Shown: in pieces, positions 37,477 to 46,563 of the stretch | Position numbering within the stretch: position 1 is the stretch's first letter | Layout of the letters: every line of letters starts with the position of its first letter | Assembly: GCF_008698145.1 (NCBI RefSeq) | Contig: NZ_RZNZ01000007.1 | Span: forward strand, 1 to 64,000 | Reading direction: 5' to 3' | DNA: 64,000 nucleotides | DNA from: Bifidobacterium vespertilionis | Lineage (GTDB): Bacteria; Actinomycetota; Actinomycetes; Actinomycetales; Bifidobacteriaceae | Notes under the pieces: model-generated | The model's input: the letters and a program-made list of their open reading frames with translations, nothing else | Databases searched by the model: none | What the model was told of the DNA's origin: nothing | Made by a program: the position numbers and the translations under genes

Positions 37477-38540
37477 ATCCTCTTCTTCAACAACTGACGC
37501 ACATGTAATAACAATAGTGCTTCATTCAAACGATTCGACATCAGTGCAGCATGAAACAGACGCTGTTGTGTAGGGAGACTATCCAGTGGGTAGTCGCGAC
37601 AATAGCGATTGAACATATCGCTCGACACCAATCTACGAACCTCATGTAACTGTTGTCTCCATGATAGGCGAGCTCCAGCGATAAGCCCCACGTACAGACG
37701 GCAGTAATCAACAGCCATCCGGCGTGCTCGCAACATGCACCTCTCACATTGCGGATCCTGCTCAGCAATGCGGAACAGCTCATCCAAAAACGCCGTGTAT
37801 TGATTTAGTTTCTTGGAAGAAAACGATCTCATGATGGAAGGCTGATCATCCATACGATAGCAATAAGCCGTCCCATCAGTAAAGGTGATTACCTGCGCAC
37901 ACTGATACGCGGAAAGATTGAAAATCGTATCCTCAGAGAGAATCGGTTTGAAACGAAGAGCGTGCTTCATAAGAAAATCGTTCCTATAGATGCCTGTCCA
38001 TACCCGCATCGGGAAAGATTCTACCTCGCTATCATAAGGTAAATGGCCAAATAGACGCTCACGAGCGCTGAGAATATCGGTTCGCGTATTCAACGTTTTA
38101 CCAGCCAACGGATGTGGCTTGACATTGTTCACATTGCCGTTGACCATATCCTTGTGGCCACCAAATACGATATCCGCCTGATTCCGCTTGGCAGCAGCGT
38201 ATAGATCAGCAAACATGTTGGCATCGACCCAATCGTCCGAGTCCACAAACCCGACATACTCACCGGTAGCGTGTTCGATGCCTGTGTTGCGTGCAGGACC
38301 GAGACCAGCATTCTTCTGATGAATAACCTTGACACTGTCATAGCGTGATGCCAGCTCATCAGCGATGATGCCGCTTCGATCCGGAGAGCCGTCATCGACA
38401 AGAATGATCTCCATATTGTTCAATGATTGTTTGCGCAAACTGTCAACACATGTGCGCAAATATCGTTCCACATTGTAAATGGGAACGACAACGGATACCG
38501 TGGGCCGCTGCGACGACTGAGAGGACATATTCTCTACCAT
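37467..38540 (-). CDS. GT2-family glycosyltransferase
   Basis: The protein of about 357 aa has PTVSVVVPIYNVERYLRTCV, MEIILVDDGSPDRSGIIADE and EYVGFVDSDDWVDANMF, the family 2 motifs. The C-terminal part is helical. The ATG at 38540 is chosen because it lies just past the stop of the upstream gene; a longer frame to 38567 overlaps that gene and a shorter one begins at 38528. It transfers one sugar onto the lipid-linked intermediate. Confidence 0.88.
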   Translation of the reverse strand: MVENMSSQSSQRPTVSVVVPIYNVERYLRTCVDSLRKQSLNNMEIILVDDGSPDRSGIIADELASRYDSVKVIHQKNAGLGPARNTGIEHATGEYVGFVDSDDWVDANMFADLYAAAKRNQADIVFGGHKDMVNGNVNNVKPHPLAGKTLNTRTDILSARERLFGHLPYDSEVESFPMRVWTGIYRNDFLMKHALRFKPILSEDTIFNLSAYQCAQVITFTDGTAYCYRMDDQPSIMRSFSSKKLNQYTAFLDELFRIAEQDPQCERCMLRARRMAVDYCRLYVGLIAGARLSWRQQLHEVRRLVSSDMFNRYCRDYPLDSLPTQQRLFHAALMSNRLNEALLLLHVRQLLKKRIWK

Positions 38541-38553
38541 AATCTTTGCTCGC

Positions 38554-40011
38554 CTACTTCCCACCATTTACAGAGTTCGTAATAGGCATCGGTGTACCGA
38601 GACATGTTCTATACACGTGTCCAAGTTCCTCTGCATACTCTCTCTGCTGGCAACGTTCCTGCACGTACTGAACGCACTGCCGTTGCATGGCGGAGTAACG
38701 CGGCTCATCTACATCAGCCGCCTTGTACAGCGTTTTAGTCAGGCTATGCAGGTCACCGCTCCCAAAACGGAATCCGGTCTCTCCCTCCACCACCAACTCG
38801 GGAATGCCGCCAATATTCGCGCCGATCACCGGGGTCTGCGCGGCCAAGGATTCAAGACCGGAGTATGGCATATTCTCGCGCCATTCGGAGCAAAGCACAC
38901 TGAAACGGGCGTTGCCCACCTCTCTCTGAAGGTCTTCGCCAGTTTTATAGCCTAGGAGTTTGATGCGGTTCTGGGCTTCTGAGCCAGCGGAGGCGATGAG
39001 CTGCTCGATGGTGGAGCGTTCTGGGCCGTCACCTACGATGTGGAGGGTCCAATTGGGAGGGAGGACCTGGGGGGAGGGGGTTAAGGATCCTTCGACTTCG
39101 CGCTGCGCGCTTCGCTCAGGATGACAAGAAGAAAACTCAACGCGCTCAGTCTCAGGATGACGAGAGAGGGACGCTTCGGGCTTGGCCTCAGGATGACGAG
39201 AGGAAAGCCCAGCGGCTTGGAGGAAGGCGTGGACTAGGGTGAGAATGCCCTTTTCCTTGGAGAGACGGCCGAAGAACAGGAAATACGGCTCGACCGTATT
39301 GAACTTGTTGGTGTTCGCAACCTTATGGGCCATGGCCATCTGGCTGTCGGTCAGAAAGTTCTGCATGGCCACGGTGCGCCCGGCATATCCACCCTCGTCG
39401 AGCTTCTTCTTCATGAACTCGCTGGGAGCGATGATTCTATCAATCTTGTCGTAGCTGTGGTGGTACTTGAGGAACTCGGCCTCCATGAAGGCGAGACCAC
39501 TCTTGGCCTTCGAACCCTTCACGCAGGTCTTCTTCACCGCATGGATGAAGTGACGGTCAAGGCAATCATCGCACACATGCCCGGAACCGTCCACCATCGT
39601 GTAGGCGGGGCACAGCAGGATGTAATCGTGCGCGGTGTACACCACCGACACACGATGCTTCTTGAGATACGGCGCGTCCAAGATCGACAGGGTTAACTGG
39701 CGATGGACGTTGTTCATGTGGATCACGTCCGGCTTAAACTCCTCAAGCAACGCCTCGAACTTGCGCTTAGACTCCAGCGAGTACACCAGCGTGGCGGCTT
39801 CCTTCACCTGCTGGAACGCGCTGATCTTGCCCACGTAATCCTTCTCGGACACAAAGTACTTGCTCCAGTAGCTCGGTTCATTGTTCGGATGCTGCATCGA
39901 GAAGAACGCAACATCATGCCCCAGAGCCTTCAGCCCTTCCGCGAGCGCGAAGAAATAGGTCTCGGCGCCACCCTTGCGGTAGAAATACTTGTTGACCAGG
40001 AGAATCCTCAT
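38554..40011 (-). CDS. GT4-family glycosyltransferase carrying an in-frame repeat-derived insertion
   Basis: The 485-aa protein begins MRILLVNKYFYRKGGAETYF and has FLFFGRLSKEKGILTLVHAF and SEWRENMPYSGLESLAAQTP, the donor-binding motifs of family 4. Between them, about residues 270-311 read as a low-complexity stretch (RHPEAKPEASLSRHPETERV and SSCHPERSAQREVEGSL). This is encoded by the palindromic GTCATCCTGAG-type repeat at 39081-39203, and without it the protein has normal GT4 length. The frame stays open. The start overlaps the preceding stop as TGATG, so the two GT4 genes are coupled. Confidence 0.9.
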   Translation of the reverse strand: MRILLVNKYFYRKGGAETYFFALAEGLKALGHDVAFFSMQHPNNEPSYWSKYFVSEKDYVGKISAFQQVKEAATLVYSLESKRKFEALLEEFKPDVIHMNNVHRQLTLSILDAPYLKKHRVSVVYTAHDYILLCPAYTMVDGSGHVCDDCLDRHFIHAVKKTCVKGSKAKSGLAFMEAEFLKYHHSYDKIDRIIAPSEFMKKKLDEGGYAGRTVAMQNFLTDSQMAMAHKVANTNKFNTVEPYFLFFGRLSKEKGILTLVHAFLQAAGLSSRHPEAKPEASLSRHPETERVEFSSCHPERSAQREVEGSLTPSPQVLPPNWTLHIVGDGPERSTIEQLIASAGSEAQNRIKLLGYKTGEDLQREVGNARFSVLCSEWRENMPYSGLESLAAQTPVIGANIGGIPELVVEGETGFRFGSGDLHSLTKTLYKAADVDEPRYSAMQRQCVQYVQERCQQREYAEELGHVYRTCLGTPMPITNSVNGGK

Positions 40012-41150
40012 CAGTCGGCCTCCCCTCGGTACAGTGCAAGCGTCCGGTCCACCACGTTGTCCCAGCTGTACTTGGCGGTGACATAGTCCGCGGCCAAATC
40101 CTTGAGCGCCTGAACGCGAGCGAAATCCTCCAGAAGCGCGCTGAGTTTGCCGGCAAGATCGTCCACATCGCTCTTGCGGAACGTCACGCCGTGATCCCCA
40201 AGCACTTCGACACACTCCGGAATGTCCGAGGTCAAGCAACAGTTGCCGTAGCTCAGAGCCTCCAGCAGACTCATCGGCATGCCCTCAAGATCGCTCGGCA
40301 GCACATACACGTATGCGTTGGAATAGAGCTCGGCGAGCTCCTGGCCTTCCGTGAATCCGGTCAACACAATACGCGGATCGGACTGTGCGGCCGCTTTGAC
40401 GCGGTCGTAGTATTCAGTGGAATCGGAAGCCCCGCCCGCGATGACGAGTTTCTTGTCCGTATCCAGCCGCTTGAATGCATCGATCAGGTAGTGTACGCCC
40501 TTCTCCGGCACAATACGGCCCAGAAACAGAACGTACCCGTCCTTCACAAGACCGTACTTGCTTGTGATCACGTCCGCCGGCACAGGCTCGTTGCGCTCAA
40601 TTCCGTTCGGGATGAATCGGACGTCCCGACCATACGTTTCCTTGAAATACTGCTGGACGTTGCGGCTCAGTACGATCACCTCATCCGCGCACTTCGCCGC
40701 GGTTCGCTCGCCCAGCTTCAGGTATGTGGACGCAAACTTACCCCACTTCGCGCGCTGCCAGTCCAGGCCGTGGATCGTCGCAACCGTGCGGATGCCCGTC
40801 CAATGCGCCAAGCGCAACGGCACGCACGGCCCCTCCGCATGATAGTGGATCACATCCGGCCGAGCCTTGATGGCCTTGATAGTCGCGAAGAACGACGACG
40901 ACAGTGCGGCCAGACCCTTCGCATCGATGGTGCTAACGGGGACGACCTTCACGCCCTTGTACATAAACGGCTTGTCGCTACGGTTGGACTCGCTGTCGAA
41001 CCGCTTACCGGCAACGTTGTGCCCCTTGCGGTTGTATGCCACAACCTGTTCTCCGCGCGCAGCCATCCGCGTGGCCAGTTCCTCAACCACGATCTCGATC
41101 CCGCCTTCCCTCGACGGAATCCGCTTATGACCTATCATCGCGATACGCAT
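40011..41150 (-). CDS. GT4-family glycosyltransferase (DUF1972/rhamnosyltransferase-like)
   Basis: The 379-aa protein starts MRIAMIGHKRIPSREGGIEI, with the GGIE acceptor-loop motif of this subgroup. It has VLFLGRIVPEKGVHYLIDAF and LPSDLEGMPMSLLEALSYGN (E-x7-E). It is high-GC like ugd. The ATG at 41150 directly precedes the conserved first strand; no strong ribosome binding site is seen. It probably adds an early sugar of the repeat unit. Confidence 0.88.
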   Translation of the reverse strand: MRIAMIGHKRIPSREGGIEIVVEELATRMAARGEQVVAYNRKGHNVAGKRFDSESNRSDKPFMYKGVKVVPVSTIDAKGLAALSSSFFATIKAIKARPDVIHYHAEGPCVPLRLAHWTGIRTVATIHGLDWQRAKWGKFASTYLKLGERTAAKCADEVIVLSRNVQQYFKETYGRDVRFIPNGIERNEPVPADVITSKYGLVKDGYVLFLGRIVPEKGVHYLIDAFKRLDTDKKLVIAGGASDSTEYYDRVKAAAQSDPRIVLTGFTEGQELAELYSNAYVYVLPSDLEGMPMSLLEALSYGNCCLTSDIPECVEVLGDHGVTFRKSDVDDLAGKLSALLEDFARVQALKDLAADYVTAKYSWDNVVDRTLALYRGEAD

Positions 41151-41195
41151 GAAACTCAACCAAACTAAGCGCTCAACACACCACGAAAGATCCGG

Positions 41196-41535
41196 CACAA
41201 CGGCCTCTACCGGCTCGACGACCCCTCATGGCGCTCCTCACTCTGCTACCTACACTTGTCCTTAAGTGTAGCACCCATACCCCCGTTAAAGGGGGCCGAC
41301 GGGGAACGAAGCAGGTTAGGGACCTGTGGAGGGAGGCTAGCGGGACTGAGTCGGCGGAGGGAAGAGAGGTGTTTTGTTCTCCAAGCTCCGAGCCCCGCAC
41401 TTCCTATTCTGAGAGGAGTTGCAGTCGCGCGTACGACATCGTTCTGCCTGATTCACCCCATCAGCCCCCTCTCAAACGGGGGTACGGGTGCTACGCTGGT
41501 GAGACAAGCGAAAAAGTGAGGAGTGCCGCGAGAAA
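41196..41535. repeat. repeat-rich intergenic region: direct repeat and CCCCC/GGGGG hairpins
   Basis: The segment 41196-41297 resembles 43166-43272 on the other side of ugd: both contain CACAACGGCC, GGCTCGACG, AAGTGTAGCACCCATACCCC and a CCCCCGTT(T)AAGGGGG hairpin. A third, inverted copy of the hairpin and GGGTGCTACGCTGG lies at 41465-41499. The hairpins could end transcription, but none has a clear U-run. No gene is seen. Confidence 0.6.
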
Positions 41536-41780
41536 TCATCGAGCCAGCGCGGGCCGTTCCTTGATGAAGATGCCAAGGCAATGAAACGCATTGACAACGA
41601 GCTTGAGCAGCACCGTCTTCTCCTTGCGGCTGATCTGACCCACATAGTAGGTCTTCTCGCCCTTGCCCTTAGCCTGATACTGCGTCTTCTCCGACAGAAC
41701 GAAGCTGTCGTACCGCTGCATCAGCGGCTTGAGCATCATCAGCTGCTCATAATGTCCGCCCCGAGGAGGCGGCGAAGCAA
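41536..41780 (-). pseudogene. pssD/Alg14-type glycosyltransferase subunit, N-terminal remnant
   Basis: The minus strand encodes GGHYEQLMMLKPLMQRYDSF, then SEKTQYQAKGKGEKTYYVGQ and VNAFHCLGIFIKERP, the N-terminal half of PssD/EpsE-like proteins that pair with PssE. The first few codons are out of frame or missing before GGHYEQL. The C-terminal half is replaced by unrelated sequence at about 41536. The PssE partner is absent. It marks a lost glycosylation step and a recombination scar beside ugd. Confidence 0.75.
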
Positions 41781-41826
41781 ATCTTCGCAGAGGTGCTGCT
41801 CATCGCATATCCCCGTCCCGTTTGGC

Positions 41827-43083
41827 TCAGTCCCTATGGAACAGGTCGCGCGTGTACACCTTGCTCTGAACGTCATCCAAAACGGCATCGTAGCGGTTGG
41901 ACAGAATGGCGTCGCTGCGCTTCTTGAACTCGTCCAGATCGTTGACCACTTCGGAGCCGAAGAACGTGCTGCCGTTCTCCAGCGTGGGCTCGTAGATGAT
42001 CACGGTGGCGCCCTTGGCCTTCACGCGCTTCATCACGCCCTGGATGGCGGACTGGCGGAAGTTATCCGAGTTGGACTTCATGGTGAGACGGTAGACGCCC
42101 ACGGTGATGGGCTTCTCCTCAGAGGCGCTGTACTCGTTGTTATCGCTGTACCCGTAGTAGCCGGCCTTGGCGAGAACGCTGTCCGCGATGAAATCCTTGC
42201 GGGTCGTGTTGGACTCAACGATAGCCTGGATAAGATTCTCCGGAACGTCCTGGTAGTTCGCCAGAAGCTGCTTGGTATCCTTCGGCAGGCAGTAGCCACC
42301 GTAGCCAAAGCTCGGGTTGTTGTAATGCGTGCCGATGCGCGGGTCAAGGCACACGCCGTCGATGATCTCGCGGCTGTTCAGCCCCTTGGACTCCGCGTAG
42401 GTGTCCAGCTCATTGAAGTAGGAGACGCGCAGCGCCAGATAGGTGTTGGCGAACAGCTTCACGGCCTCGGCCTCGGTGAAGCCCATGAACAGGGTCTTGA
42501 TGTTCTCCTCGATCGCACCCTCCTGCAGGAGCGCGGCGAACGTGTGCGCGGCCTCCACCAGATGCTCGTCGTCCGGATCTGTACCGACCACGATGCGGCT
42601 CGGGTACAAGTTGTCGTACAGGGCCTTGGACTCACGCAGGAACTCCGGGCTGAAGATGATGTTCTTGGAGCCGGTCTTCTCGCGGATGGATTTGGTGTAG
42701 CCCACCGGGATCGTGGACTTGATCACCATGATCGCGTTCGGGTTGCTCTTCATGACCAGATCGATCACTGCCTCCACGGCGGACGTGTCGAAGAAGTTCT
42801 TCTTGCTGTCGTAGTTCGTCGGCGCGGCGATGATCACGAAATCGGCATCCGAATACGCCTTGGCGCCATCCAGCGTTGCGGTGAGGTTCAGCTCCTTCTC
42901 CGCGAAGTACTTTTCGATGTACTCGTCCTGAATAGGGGACTTGCGGGCGTTGATCAAGTCAACCTTCTCGGGGATGATGTCCACCGCCGTCACCTGATGG
43001 TGCTGCGACAGCAGCGTGGCCAAGCTCAAACCAACGTAACCCGTGCCGGCCACGGCGATCTTCAACGAACTCAAATCCTTCAT
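41827..43083 (-). CDS. ugd: UDP-glucose 6-dehydrogenase
   Basis: The 418-aa protein begins [20 protein letters not shown] with the NAD-binding GTGYVGLS. It has [20 protein letters not shown] and the catalytic-cysteine region [20 protein letters not shown]. It oxidises UDP-glucose to UDP-glucuronate for polysaccharide synthesis. The ATG at 43083 is preferred, because it begins the Rossmann strand and follows GGGAAGA; upstream sequence in the frame is repeat. It is flanked by direct repeats (41196-41297 and 43166-43272). Confidence 0.95.
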   Translation of the reverse strand: MKDLSSLKIAVAGTGYVGLSLATLLSQHHQVTAVDIIPEKVDLINARKSPIQDEYIEKYFAEKELNLTATLDGAKAYSDADFVIIAAPTNYDSKKNFFDTSAVEAVIDLVMKSNPNAIMVIKSTIPVGYTKSIREKTGSKNIIFSPEFLRESKALYDNLYPSRIVVGTDPDDEHLVEAAHTFAALLQEGAIEENIKTLFMGFTEAEAVKLFANTYLALRVSYFNELDTYAESKGLNSREIIDGVCLDPRIGTHYNNPSFGYGGYCLPKDTKQLLANYQDVPENLIQAIVESNTTRKDFIADSVLAKAGYYGYSDNNEYSASEEKPITVGVYRLTMKSNSDNFRQSAIQGVMKRVKAKGATVIIYEPTLENGSTFFGSEVVNDLDEFKKRSDAILSNRYDAVLDDVQSKVYTRDLFHRD

Positions 43084-43165
43084 TCTTCCCAGATCCTTAA
43101 TCTCAGCAGTCTCAGCAGAAATCAGACCGCTTGAGAAGCAGGGCGGCAAGTCCCGAGAGTCTATG

Positions 43166-43272
43166 CACAACGGCCAACGCTGGCTCGACGGTCTCTCATG
43201 GCACTCCCCACTTACCCCCTGCAACTTTCGCTTAGCCCTAAGTGTAGCACCCATACCCCCGTTTAAGGGGGC
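43166..43272. repeat. right-hand copy of the repeat flanking ugd
   Basis: This shares GCACAACGGCC, TGGCTCGACG, CTCATGGC and AAGTGTAGCACCCATACCCC with 41196-41297, in the same orientation. It ends in a CCCCC-GTTTAA-GGGGG hairpin immediately before the IS30 left end. The pair could promote loss or exchange of ugd by homologous recombination. Confidence 0.6.
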
Positions 43273-43280
43273 GCCCCGGG

Positions 43281-44461
43281 TTCTAAATAGAAGCGCAACA
43301 CCCGCTCTATGGTTGGAAGTGTTCAAGTTCAACCCAGGAAGGTGCTGCGCCCATGAAGAAAGTGTATTCCCACCTGTCGGCCGAGGAACGCGTTCGGATC
43401 GACGAACTGCGCAACAGGGACGGCCTCGGGGTCAACGAGATCGCCCGCAGGACCGGCCGCGACAAATCCACCATCAGCCGCGAGCTCAAACGCGGCCTCA
43501 AGGTTCGCGTCCAACGAGAACGACTCCTACCGTCCGTACCGGCCGAAACGCCTGAAGACGGGCGCATGGACCGCGCGCCCGTTCTACTCGGCCATGACCG
43601 CGCAGCGCAAGGCCGAGACACGCGCCCGCAGGTCGCGCAAGCCCCTGCGCATGGCGTACGACCCGCTGCTCTCCTGGGTGATGGACGCGCTGCGCAAGGG
43701 ATGGACGCCGGAGCGGATCGAGGGACGGCTCAAGGTCCAGTTCCCGGACGACCCGCGCATGCGGGCAGGCCACGAGTGCCTCTACCAGTGGATCTACGCC
43801 AAACCGCAGCAGACGCTGGATCTCAGGCAGTACCTGCCGCGCGGCAAGCGGCGCCGCACGCGCGCCAAGGGCCGCAGGTCGAAGGGGCCGAGGATCCCCA
43901 TGCGCGTGCCGATCGCCGACCGGCCCAAACGCGTCGACTCGCGGCATGAGTTCGGCCATTTCGAGTCCGACACCGTCATCGGCACGGCCCCCTCGAAACG
44001 GTGCATCGACACGCAGGTCGAACGCAAGAGCCGCAAGCTGTTCGCCCGGTTCATCCCCGACAAGAGCGCGCTGGCGACCGCGCGCGCCGAATACGACATC
44101 TACAGCCGCATCCCCGCGCCCGCGCGCATCGACCGCACCTGGGACAACGGCACGGAATCCTCCTGCCACCTGCTCGTGGACGAGGCGCTCGGCATGCCCG
44201 CCTACTATGCGGACCCGTACTCCTCGTACCAGCGCGGCACGAACGAGAACCGCAACGGCAGGATCCGCCGCTACCTGCCCAAGAGGACCAGCTTCGACGA
44301 CCTGTCGTACGAGGACCTGCAGGCCATCGTCCAGGAGATCAACGACACCCCGTTGAAGGTCCTCGGGTGGGAAACGCCCAACGAGGTTTGGTACCGCGAG
44401 CTCGGCAGGGTACTATTGCGGCAAGACCATCCAAAGACGGGTGTTGCACTTACAAATTGAA
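43281..44461 (+). mobile_element. IS30-family insertion sequence with frameshifted transposase
   Basis: The inverted ends of about 24 bp share CAACACCCG: TTCTAAATAGAAGCGCAACA on the left and the complement of TTGCACTTACAAATTGAA on the right. The transposase starts at 43353 ([20 protein letters not shown]; helix-turn-helix [20 protein letters not shown]). It must change frame near 43500 to reach the frame ending at 44460, which carries the DDE residues in HFESDTVIG, TWDNGTESS and NENRNGRIRRYLP. One base is missing or extra around GCGGCCTCAAGG. The stop codon lies inside the right inverted repeat. Confidence 0.92.
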
Positions 44462-45001
44462 TCCGGGCGCGGGAGAGGGAGCGGGGCAGATTCGGGCTGG
44501 TGGGGGCTAGGCTGAGGGCGGGGCAAGAGGCAGTATCACCGCGGAGTGGGAGGTTTTGGCCTCGGGGCTAGGGCCAAAGGAGTGCTCCTTTCCTCGACCG
44601 CCGGTCTCATCATCGGCTCAGGCCTGTCGGTCTCGCCATCGGCTCGGGCCCGCCGGCCCTTCCGCAGATCCTTCCGCCGGCCCTTCCGCCGACTCGGCTC
44701 TGTCGGATCTTCTCCGCCGATCCTCCTCCGCTGATTTTCCTCCGCTGATTTTCCTCCGCTGATTTTCCTCCGCTGATTTTCCTCCGCCGACCACGGAACG
44801 AGGGATTTTCACGGCTGCGCCTTGAAATCAAGCCATTCTCAAGAAAAATCGTGCGTTCCGTGGTTAGGCAGCAGAGCTTCGAAGGCGCAAACGTCTCACC
44901 TGAATGAGCTGCCCGCATGATCTCTATCGAACAAGTTTTCTAGAACATTTGTACGCATGTGATGTTATGCTGGAACAAACAAGACCGAGCAGGGAGACTC
45001 C
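44462..45001. other. intergenic, with a 14-bp tandem repeat
   Basis: At 44725-44789 the unit CTCCGCTGATTTTC is repeated about four times, preceded by degenerate CTTCCGCCGGCC-like units from about 44655. No gene is supported. The promoter of the following XRE gene is probably near 44930-44980 (AACATTTGTACGCATGTGATGTTATGCTGG). Confidence 0.55.
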
Positions 45002-45579
45002 ATGCAGGAAGGTGATCTCATGACCGAGGCCCAAGCATACGATTACCAGGAGCTGGCTTTCGACCTGTACAACACGCCGACGAGCTGCTGAGCAAGCTGG
45101 TGGACATGCGCAAGCGCCGCAAGATGACGCAGACGCAGCTCGCCGAAGCCATGAACGTGACACAGGGGTACATCTCCCAGATCGAGAACGGCAGGACAAG
45201 CCTTACGTCACTTCTCACCGACTATGCGCTGGAGGTCGGCGCCAGAATCGACTACACAGTCGAACCCGCCGAGACCAAGCCGGAGGGCGCGCGACGCTAC
45301 ATATATAAGGAAGTGAAGGAATACAACGTTCCGGTTGCTACCGAGTGGGAGAAGAACGGTCCGAGCATGGGACATGCGAACTACAGGCTGACCGTGGAAA
45401 CGAAAGACGAAGCCGACGCAGGGGCACTGAAGCGGATTACGTTGATTCCCGAGAAGAGGAACCAGCAGGACATCTCAATCACCGCTCCCGCAATCCTCGA
45501 CGCCCATAGCTCCTCCAATCAGGATGAGCGAGATCCGGAAAACGTCTCCGCCGCCACTCACATGGAGGTAATGCAATGA
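45002..45579 (+). pseudogene. XRE-family antitoxin-like gene with an N-terminal frameshift
   Basis: A well-placed GGGAG precedes ATG 45002, whose frame reads MTEAQAYDYQELAFDLYNT and then stops at 45090. The continuing frame (first start GTG 45100) supplies ADELLSKLVDMRKRRKMTQT, QLAEAMNVTQGYISQIENGR and a long C-terminal beta-type extension to 45579. The shift occurs near AACACGCCGACG (45071-45080). Either the gene is broken or translation re-initiates at GTG 45100 or ATG 45106, which lack a good ribosome binding site. The domain itself is a complete helix-turn-helix. It overlaps the next gene by 4 nt. Confidence 0.75.
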
Positions 45580-45965
45580 ACGTAACGCGCATCGTCCTCT
45601 TCAAGGAGAGCAGCCAGTTCGACCTGGTTCGCGGCCCCAAGAAGATGAGCGGCAAAGCCCCTCGCAATCTGAAGTTCTCGTTTGGTCTCAGCGTAACCGA
45701 GGGCAAGCCATGGCCGAACGAGTTCATGATCCGCATGGAACTGCGGACGGAGGACATGCCGGCCGAAGAGGAACCGCTGCTGGTCACGGAACTGCACTAC
45801 GCCGTCTCCTTCGACGAGCCCGAAGCCAACAACGCGCCGCTCGACATCATCTGGCCGCTCGCACGCCCCGACCTCGTCGCCCAACTCCGCCGCTACGAAA
45901 TCCCGGGCGACACCATTCCCCTGCGGCTGGGCGCGGAGGGTGTGGACGGTAAGAAGAGCAGGTGA
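45576..45965 (+). CDS. 129-aa protein, possibly a SecB-like chaperone of a TA operon
   Basis: No firm family assignment. The pattern FKESSQFDL, LKFSFGLSVTEG, FMIRMELRTED, then LDIIWPLARPDLVAQLRRYE and PGDTIPL resembles SecB (compare NILFPYAREC in E. coli SecB). SecB-like proteins are the third component of toxin-antitoxin-chaperone operons and stabilise an XRE antitoxin. Here it directly follows an XRE gene with an ATGA overlap, but no toxin is visible. The chaperone call is an inference from motif alignment by eye. Confidence 0.55.
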   Translation: MNVTRIVLFKESSQFDLVRGPKKMSGKAPRNLKFSFGLSVTEGKPWPNEFMIRMELRTEDMPAEEEPLLVTELHYAVSFDEPEANNAPLDIIWPLARPDLVAQLRRYEIPGDTIPLRLGAEGVDGKKSR

Positions 45966-45996
45966 GGGCCTGGCGTTTCGCGGGTCTATGCGCACA

Positions 45997-46563
45997 TCAG
46001 AATGTTGGCTGAACAGGATATGGCAGAGAAATAAGCTCACCGCTGGCATCGTAGAATTCGCGCAAATTCATCGTCCGCACCCCCATTGCGGCAGCCACAT
46101 CAGGAATCTTGGGCTCCTTCTTCAATGGGTTACTACGAACAGGCTGTACAGCCTTCTCATTGGTGACAATCGTTGCCCCATCAACCATTGCGGCCGCAAT
46201 GAGCCAAGGGTCAGCTTTGGATTCCGGCAACCACTGGCGATACGAATCTTCACGATAAAGCCCACATGTGACCAGATAATCCTGAATCCGCGCATAAGCC
46301 GCGCCTACTTCATCGGTTTTATGGGAAAACTGCCTGTCCTCGAACAAATTCAACGCCCATAGGGCCAACTCGTCACGATTACCTTTGCTGTCTTTCTGCG
46401 TTATTTCTCTAAACACAGTGTCAAGAATCCGAATCTTGCCGTTCAACGCCATGCGTTCCAACCATCTCCAGAACGGGTGGAACTCCTTGTAAGCAAATGG
46501 ATGATGGACACGACAGGAGTTGATGAAAATATCCGAGTCGGGCAGGAACACCTCTTCACTCAT
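45997..46563 (-). CDS. DUF4411 PIN-fold protein, putative RNase toxin
   Basis: The 188-aa protein has the PIN acidic residues in FLPDSDIFINSC, DTVFREI and SKADPWLIAAAMVDGA, and ends with IPDVAAAMGVRTMNLREF, matching DUF4411. These proteins are usually encoded after an ImmA/IrrE-domain gene, exactly as here: the start overlaps the upstream stop by 4 nt (ATGA). The pair behaves as a TA-like module in which the PIN protein is the probable RNase. All expected acidic residues are present. Confidence 0.85.
   Translation of the reverse strand: MSEEVFLPDSDIFINSCRVHHPFAYKEFHPFWRWLERMALNGKIRILDTVFREITQKDSKGNRDELALWALNLFEDRQFSHKTDEVGAAYARIQDYLVTCGLYREDSYRQWLPESKADPWLIAAAMVDGATIVTNEKAVQPVRSNPLKKEPKIPDVAAAMGVRTMNLREFYDASGELISLPYPVQPTF

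Noticed and set aside
41581-43134. A 517-codon plus-strand open frame
   Set aside because: It is the antisense shadow of ugd and the pssD fragment, with no recognisable domain.
43353-45090. Programmed frameshifting to explain the split IS30 transposase and XRE gene
   Set aside because: No slippery heptamer or following structure stands out at the shift points; simple indels are the more economical reading.
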